From positions 192,811 to 256,810 of the forward strand of contig NZ_AWZV01000006.1 in assembly GCF_000472545.1 (NCBI RefSeq): a DNA stretch of 64,000 bases. Direction: 5' to 3'. This document shows positions 59,302-64,000 of the stretch, piece by piece. The translations under genes were made by a program, and so were the position numbers. Under the pieces are notes generated by a model that saw only the letters and a program-made list of their open reading frames with translations, was not told where the DNA came from and ran no database searches. Source of the stretch: Burkholderia sp. WSM2232 (lineage in GTDB: Bacteria > Pseudomonadota > Gammaproteobacteria > Burkholderiales > Burkholderiaceae). Each line of letters opens with the position of its first letter. Position 1 is the stretch's first letter.

Positions 59302-60927
59302 TCACAGTTGAATCTCCACCGTCGAGCCGTCCTTGACGATGCCTGAGATGATCTGGCCGTTGGCGGTCTTCACGCGAACCTGCTGGCCCGGCGACGCGTT
59401 GTTCATCGCGCTGCCTTCCGACGAAATCGCGAAGCCGTCGCCGGCGGCCACGACCTTCACCGTCTGCCCGATCGATACCGCCGACGCGCTTCTCAGCATA
59501 TCGCGGCGCAGCGGCATGCCGGGGGAGACGCGCGTCAGCGTGAGCGAGCCGACCGCCTGCGACGGGTCCGTGACGATGGCCTGCGGCAAGCCGGTCAGAT
59601 CGCCTTCGCGCGCAACCAGATCGGCGGCAGTGAGGACTTCGCCTGCCGACATGGCACGCGCCGCGAGGTAGTAGGTCGCGTGCAGCGAGATGCGCGCTTG
59701 CAGATAGATGGTCCACGGACGCTGTCCCGCGCAACGCACGCCGACGGTCACACGGCCCCACATGCGCGCGCCGCTCGGCATGAACGGCTCGAGCGTCATG
59801 CAGGCCGCGAGACCGCGCGGAAACGCGGGCGCGACGGTGATATCCACTTTGCCCGGCAAGCCCGCCGACTGCTGTTGCAGAAACGCCAGCGCAACCGCGC
59901 GGATGGCTTCCGGGTCTTGCTGGCCGGGCAGCGGAGCGGGCTGCGCCGGTGCCGTTGCCGCTGCACGCGGGTTCTGCTGGGCCACTGAGGCCGTGGGCGA
60001 GGCGGGCCGCGTCGCGGGCATGCGGGCGTTCGGCGCAGCGACCGCGCTGTTCGCCGAATTGGCTGGTGCGCTCGGGCGAGCCGCGATCGGTTTGCCGTCG
60101 GCGCCGATCTGCGGCGGCTCGCCGCGCGACGCGAGCGTGTCGAAGCTGTCTGGCACCAAAGCGCCCGCCGTCGCGGCCGAAGGGGCCGAAGCGCCCGCTC
60201 CCGCCGACCGGGACATGCCCGCCGCTGCGCGGCTTGCCACGCTCGACGCCGCATTGGCCGCCACCGGCTGGACGCCCGCGTTCTCGCGTGCGCCGTTGGA
60301 TTGAGGCGCCGGGGTCACGACAACAGGCACGACGCGGCGTGCGGCCTGCGCAAGGTTGACGCGAGTCGAAGCGCCGACCGCGCTGGACGTATCCGCCGCG
60401 TTGGGAGCATCCGGGAGGTTGGCCGCATTCATCGCGCCAGTCCCCGCGCGCCCCGGCGCCGGAATGGTCACGACACCGTTCGGATCCGGCTTGAAGTTCG
60501 TGCGGATCATCTGCGGCGCGGCGGGCGTCTCGCCTGATCCCGCTATCACGATGGAACCGCTCACATTGGCGGCGCGAATGAACGGATCGTTCTCGCGCGT
60601 GGAAGCACCTCGCGTGAGCGACTGCGCGGTAGCGGCGGCGAGCGTGGCGGCCGAGCCGGTACGTTTCGCGGGCGCGCTCTGCATATGCTGGGCAAGTTCG
60701 GCAAGCGCCGCCGAATTCTGTTCGTTCGGCCCGGCAATCACGATAGGGCCGTCTGCCTCGCCGGCGTGCGCAGCTCCGGCGAAGAGCATGCAGCTGCCGC
60801 CAGCCGCGCAGACGCCAAGAGACGAGCTCAACACCAGGCGGACAGCGACCCGCCATGCCGCCGCACTCGTGCGATGCGCAACCGTGCGTTTCGCGCGGGG
60901 CGTCGGATCGGAAGTGGGCTGGTCCAT
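59302..60927 (-). CDS. flgA: Flagellar P-ring assembly chaperone FlgA, unusually long
   Basis: 541 residues against about 220-240 for enteric FlgA. A signal peptide (to about 55, ending AAHA) leads into a long Ala/Ser/Pro/Thr-rich segment (about 55-385) with two copies of IVIAG (62-66 and 126-130). The conserved FlgA part follows (about 390-541) with ATYYLAARAMSAGEVLTAADL, the SAF domain and a terminal VRVKTANGQIISGIVKDGSTVEIQL. The start at 60927 has GGAG seven bases ahead; in-frame ATGs at 60939 and 60948 are alternatives. Confidence 0.9.
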   Translation of the reverse strand: MDQPTSDPTPRAKRTVAHRTSAAAWRVAVRLVLSSSLGVCAAGGSCMLFAGAAHAGEADGPIVIAGPNEQNSAALAELAQHMQSAPAKRTGSAATLAAATAQSLTRGASTRENDPFIRAANVSGSIVIAGSGETPAAPQMIRTNFKPDPNGVVTIPAPGRAGTGAMNAANLPDAPNAADTSSAVGASTRVNLAQAARRVVPVVVTPAPQSNGARENAGVQPVAANAASSVASRAAAGMSRSAGAGASAPSAATAGALVPDSFDTLASRGEPPQIGADGKPIAARPSAPANSANSAVAAPNARMPATRPASPTASVAQQNPRAAATAPAQPAPLPGQQDPEAIRAVALAFLQQQSAGLPGKVDITVAPAFPRGLAACMTLEPFMPSGARMWGRVTVGVRCAGQRPWTIYLQARISLHATYYLAARAMSAGEVLTAADLVAREGDLTGLPQAIVTDPSQAVGSLTLTRVSPGMPLRRDMLRSASAVSIGQTVKVVAAGDGFAISSEGSAMNNASPGQQVRVKTANGQIISGIVKDGSTVEIQL

Positions 60928-60988
60928 CGGGTTCTCCATCGAATGCATTCGGTACGTCTTGCATTCTATTGAGCGCCCCCTTCGCGCA

Positions 60989-61053
60989 AACGTTGAATAG
61001 AAGCCCCCTTTCCCGGTTATTCGTCCGATTGCTGCTTGCGCCCCGCCCATAAG
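60989..61053. promoter_or_regulatory. Divergent FlhDC-box-like element between flgA and flgB
   Basis: AACGTTGAATA (60989-60999), an 18-base spacer, TATTCGTCCGATT (61018-61030). GAATA and TATTC are exact inverted copies. For flgB a CATAAG (61048-61053) lies about 31 bases after TTATTC. On the minus strand an AATAGA lies at a comparable distance towards flgA. Fits the enteric FlhDC consensus AANGNNAAATA-N16-18-TATTT. Confidence 0.6.
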
Positions 61054-61142
61054 ATGCTCCTCATGCAAAAAGGCCTTCCCGTCTGATGCAGTCCTCACGC
61101 GAGGCGCACGGGAAGCCTCGGGACCGTTCTCCGGAGATTCTT

Positions 61143-61634
61143 ATGCTGGACAAACTCGATGCCGAATTCGCTTTTGGACGTGAGGCGCTCGATGTGCGCG
61201 CTTATCGCCAGGAGCTCCTGTCGTCGAATATCGCCAATGCCGACACGCCCGGCTACAAGGCACGCGACGTCGACTTCGCCTCGTCGCTCGCGGGCGCGCT
61301 GAAAAAGACCGGTGCGTCCGGCCACACGGCGTCCAACACCGCGACGCTCGCGATGGCCCAGCCGGCCGGCGTGACGAGCGGCATGTCGATGGCGGCGACG
61401 GCGCCGGGCCATCTGTCCGGCAAGTCGACCTTGCGCCCGGCAGGCGGCACCTCCGACGACTACGGCAATCTGCAATACCGCAATCCGACGCAACCGGCGC
61501 TCGACGGCAACACCGTCGACATCGACACCGAGCGCGTACAGTTCGCGGACAACACGTTGCACTTCGAATCGGGCATGACGGTGCTGTCGAGCCAGATCAA
61601 GACGATGTTGTCGGCGATCCAGTCGGGCTCGTAA
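61143..61634 (+). CDS. flgB: Flagellar proximal rod protein FlgB
   Basis: 163 residues. The N-terminal rod motif RQELLSSNIANADTPGYKARDVDF and the C-terminal coil FADNTLHFESGMTVLSSQIKTM are conserved. FlgB forms part of the proximal rod. ATG 61143 has GGAG ahead. First gene of the flgBCDE... operon. Confidence 0.95.
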   Translation: MLDKLDAEFAFGREALDVRAYRQELLSSNIANADTPGYKARDVDFASSLAGALKKTGASGHTASNTATLAMAQPAGVTSGMSMAATAPGHLSGKSTLRPAGGTSDDYGNLQYRNPTQPALDGNTVDIDTERVQFADNTLHFESGMTVLSSQIKTMLSAIQSGS

Positions 61635-61723
61635 TAGCGACGCGGGCAACGCGCGGCGCATGAAAAAAACGCTACGGGAACTCACTTGATGCCGGCTCGA
61701 ACCGGCACGAAAGGTCAGCAAAC

Positions 61724-62149
61724 ATGCCTTCTTTGATGAACATATTTGGTGTTGCAGGCTCCGCGATGTCCGCGCAGTCGCAACGGCTCAACGTGACGGC
61801 GTCGAACCTCGCCAACGCGGACAGCACCACCGGCCCGGACGGCCAGCCGTACAAGGCCAAGCAGGTCGTGTTCGCGGTCGCGCCGCTCGGCGGCGCGCGC
61901 ACGGGCTCCGGCCAGCAGGTCGGCGGCGTGCAGGTCACCGGCGTGGTGGACGACCCGACGCCGATGAAAACCGCCTACGACCCAGGCAACCCGGCCGCCA
62001 ACGCCGACGGCTACGTCACGCTGCCCAACGTCGACCCGGTGCAGGAAATGGTGAACATGATTTCGGCGTCGCGCTCGTATCAGGCCAACGTCGAAACGCT
62101 GAATACCGCCAAGACCCTGATGCTGAAAACGCTCACGATCGGAACCTGA
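61724..62149 (+). CDS. flgC: Flagellar proximal rod protein FlgC
   Basis: 141 residues with [25 protein letters not shown] (in parts) at the N-terminus and [35 protein letters not shown] (in parts) at the C-terminus, the rod-protein D0 helices. Confidence 0.95.
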   Translation: MPSLMNIFGVAGSAMSAQSQRLNVTASNLANADSTTGPDGQPYKAKQVVFAVAPLGGARTGSGQQVGGVQVTGVVDDPTPMKTAYDPGNPAANADGYVTLPNVDPVQEMVNMISASRSYQANVETLNTAKTLMLKTLTIGT

Positions 62150-62159
62150 GGAGAGCCCC

Positions 62160-62882
62160 TTGACCACTAGCACGACCATCGGCAACAACGGCACGACCGT
62201 GTCGCAAACGCTGCTCGACACGATGAACGGCACGAACAGCGCGTCGAGCTCGACCAGTTCGACGGCCAGCACGTCCGGCACCTCGGCGACCGATCTGCAG
62301 AACACCTTCCTGAGCCTGCTCGTGGCGCAGTTGAAGAACCAGGATCCGACCAACCCGATGGACAGCTCGCAGATGACTTCGCAGCTCGCCCAGATCAATA
62401 CCGTGTCGGGCATCAGCCAGCTGAACACGACGTTGAGCTCGCTCGCCACGCAGATGTCGGCGGGCCAGCAGTCGCAAGCGGCGCTGCTGATCGGCTCGAC
62501 GGTGCTCGCGCCGGGAAGCTCGGTCTCGGTCGCAAGCGGCAAGGCGGATGCGTTCGGCGTGCAGCTCGCCAACTCGGTGAGCGACCTGCAGGTCGTGGTG
62601 AAGAACTCGGCGGGCACGATCGTCAAGACGATCGATCTCGGCAAGCAGTCGGCCGGCACGATTCCGGTGGGCTGGACGCCGACCGACGCAGCCGGCAACG
62701 CGCTGCCCGACGGCAGCTACACGATCAGCGCGGTCGGCACGATCAACGGCCAGCAGGCCACGGCCACCACGCTCGCGAGCGCGACGGTGCAAAGCGTCGT
62801 CATGCAGAGCAACGGTACGCCGGGCCTCGTGTTGTCGAACGGCTCGACCGTCGCGTTGACCGGCGTGGCCGCCATCCTCTAA
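62160..62882 (+). CDS. flgD: Flagellar hook cap protein FlgD
   Basis: 240 residues. DLQNTFLSLLVAQLKNQDPTNPMDSSQMTSQLAQINTV (in parts) is the FlgD N-terminal signature; the C-terminal half has the FlgD Ig/tudor-like domains (VSVASGKADAFGVQL, PDGSYTISAVG). FlgD caps the growing hook. TTG start with GAGGAGAG just ahead. Confidence 0.95.
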   Translation: MTTSTTIGNNGTTVSQTLLDTMNGTNSASSSTSSTASTSGTSATDLQNTFLSLLVAQLKNQDPTNPMDSSQMTSQLAQINTVSGISQLNTTLSSLATQMSAGQQSQAALLIGSTVLAPGSSVSVASGKADAFGVQLANSVSDLQVVVKNSAGTIVKTIDLGKQSAGTIPVGWTPTDAAGNALPDGSYTISAVGTINGQQATATTLASATVQSVVMQSNGTPGLVLSNGSTVALTGVAAIL

Positions 62883-62925
62883 TTCAGATTCAGTCAGTTA
62901 CGACTTTCCAGACACGGAGACCGTC

Positions 62926-64000
62926 ATGGGTTACCAACAAGGTTTGAGTGGTTTGTCCGCATCGTCGAGCGATCTCGACGTGATCGGCAACAACATCGCC
63001 AACGCGAATACGGTTGGCTTCAAGAGCGGCGCGGCGCAGTTCGCCGACATGTACGCGAATTCGGTGGCGACGGCGGTGGGCAACCAGGTCGGCATCGGCA
63101 CGAAACTGTCCGAAGTGCAGCAGCAGTTCTCGCAAGGCACGATCACGAGCACGAACCAGGCGCTCGACGTCGCGATCAACGGCAACGGCTTCTTCCAACT
63201 GTCGAACAACGGCTCGCTCGTGTATTCGCGCAACGGCGTGTTCCAGCTCGACAAGAACGGCTTCATCACGAATGCACAAGGTCTGCAACTGATGGGCTAC
63301 GCCGCGAACAGCTCCGGCATCATCAACACAGCGCAAACCGTGCCGTTGAGCGTGCCCACCGCGAACATCGCGCCGAAGGCGACCACCAACATCTCGGCCG
63401 GCCTGAACCTGAACGCGCAGGACCCGCTGATGCTCGGCACGCCGAGCGTCACGGCCAACGCCTCGAACACCGGCACGCTCACCACGCCTGGCGCGACCAT
63501 CACCAACACTGCATCGGGCACGAACAACGACAACTACACCGTCACGTTCACCAGCGCGACCGCCTACACGGTGACCGACACGACGCTCGGCACCTCGACG
63601 ACCGGCACCTACACGGCCGGCTCGCCGATCTCGCTCGGCAACGGCCAGACCGTCACGTTCAACGGCGTGCCCGCGACCGGCGACAGCTACGCGATCGCGC
63701 CCACGCCGGTGGCCTTCAACCAGAACAGCTCGTCGACGTATAACTACTCGACCAGCACGACCGTGTACGACACGCTCGGCGGCTCGCAGACGGTCAACAT
63801 GTATTTCGCCAAGACCTCGGCCGGCACGTGGGACGTGTATGCGGGCGTGTCGACCGGCACGGCGACGCTGGTCGGCCACGCGAACTTCAATTCGTCGGGC
63901 ACGCTGCTCGGCACGACCGACGCGTCGGGCACGGCAACCACCACGCCGTATGTCTTCAACTTCTCGGTACCCACCACGGACGGTTCGGCGACGCCGCAGG
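62926..64000 (+). CDS. flgE: Flagellar hook protein FlgE (5' part, cut by the window end)
   Basis: About 358 residues visible. MGYQQGLSGLSASSSDLDVIGNNIANANTVGFKSG (in parts) is the hook/rod N-terminus, followed by FADMYANSVATAVGNQVGIG, AINGNGFFQL and the hook domain (TVYDTLGGSQTVNMYFAK). Between about 198 and 262 is an inserted Thr/Gly-rich module (NYTVTFTSATAYTVTD ... NGQTVTFNGVPATGDSY) resembling modules of FlgK in Burkholderia. The gene continues beyond 64000. Confidence 0.95.
   Translation, partial: MGYQQGLSGLSASSSDLDVIGNNIANANTVGFKSGAAQFADMYANSVATAVGNQVGIGTKLSEVQQQFSQGTITSTNQALDVAINGNGFFQLSNNGSLVYSRNGVFQLDKNGFITNAQGLQLMGYAANSSGIINTAQTVPLSVPTANIAPKATTNISAGLNLNAQDPLMLGTPSVTANASNTGTLTTPGATITNTASGTNNDNYTVTFTSATAYTVTDTTLGTSTTGTYTAGSPISLGNGQTVTFNGVPATGDSYAIAPTPVAFNQNSSSTYNYSTSTTVYDTLGGSQTVNMYFAKTSAGTWDVYAGVSTGTATLVGHANFNSSGTLLGTTDASGTATTTPYVFNFSVPTTDGSATPQ

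Noticed and set aside
1..64000. tRNA, rRNA, tmRNA, RNase P or SRP RNA genes
   Set aside because: Reading both strands I found no cloverleaf with a GGTTCRANTCC arm nor the conserved cores of the other RNAs; a tRNAscan/Infernal run would be needed to exclude them firmly.
1..64000. Insertion sequences or transposases
   Set aside because: No DDE or serine/tyrosine recombinase motifs and no terminal inverted repeats flanking a gene were seen.

Overview
The window looks like a chromosomal segment of a Burkholderiales bacterium, most likely a Paraburkholderia/Burkholderia relative. The basis is high GC content, gene-dense operons, the order flhDC-motAB-cheY-cheA-cheW-MCP-cheRDB-cheY-cheZ-flhBA-flhF-flhG-fliA, the DUF2844/DUF3443 pair and a short beta-proteobacterial H-NS. 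No database search was possible, so the genus is an inference.

Layout. (1) 1-930: a small unknown ORF and an orphan fragment of an HK97-type phage capsid gene. (2) 1091-6553: a plus-strand copper-handling operon: His-rich exported protein, small exported protein, TolC-like lipoprotein, Tat-exported multicopper oxidase, CusF-like protein, CopC, CopD. (3) 6655-7932: a yybP-ykoY-type manganese riboswitch ahead of a cation/Ca2+-exchanger family gene. (4) 8242-22568: a large, unusual biosynthetic locus. The plus-strand operon encodes a NeuD-like acyltransferase, acyl carrier protein, AMP ligase, LuxE-like and LuxC-like proteins, FabZ-like dehydratase, GMC oxidoreductase with a small partner, SDR, split transketolase and a second hexapeptide acyltransferase. 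Facing it on the minus strand are a DegT-type sugar aminotransferase and a TPR/O-GlcNAc-transferase (GT41) protein. (5) 22796-25948: fliT, fliD and fliC on the minus strand, with a clear sigma-28 promoter. (6) 26215-34023: housekeeping and accessory genes: an aldo/keto reductase relic, rpsU, an unknown Cys-motif protein, tag, a BadF-type kinase, a HAD phosphatase, aqpZ, hns and a GT4 glycosyltransferase. (7) 34725-47485: flhDC, then motAB and the chemotaxis genes behind a second sigma-28 promoter. (8) 47747-49648: DUF2844 protein and a DUF3443 lipoprotein. (9) 49868-57168: flhB-flhA, then flhF-flhG-fliA. (10) 57272-57861: a HicAB toxin-antitoxin pair. (11) 58254-60927: flgN, flgM and flgA on the minus strand. 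(12) 61143-64000: flgB, flgC, flgD and the 5' part of flgE.

How it fits together. FlhDC is the likely master regulator. A shared motif (GAAWN, 18-19 nt, TATYC, then a -10-like AATAAT) precedes flhB, flhF and the divergent flgA/flgB promoters and looks like an FlhDC box. FliA (sigma-28) and FlgM are both encoded here, and good sigma-28 promoters precede fliC, motA and, with one extra spacer base, flgM. The locus at 8242-22568 ends directly beside fliT-fliD-fliC and contains a cytoplasmic O-GlcNAc-transferase-like enzyme. I therefore infer that it makes and attaches an unusual, probably acylated amino-sugar-like modification to flagellin. The combination of an ACP/LuxC/LuxE acyl-reduction module with a split transketolase is the most novel content of the window.
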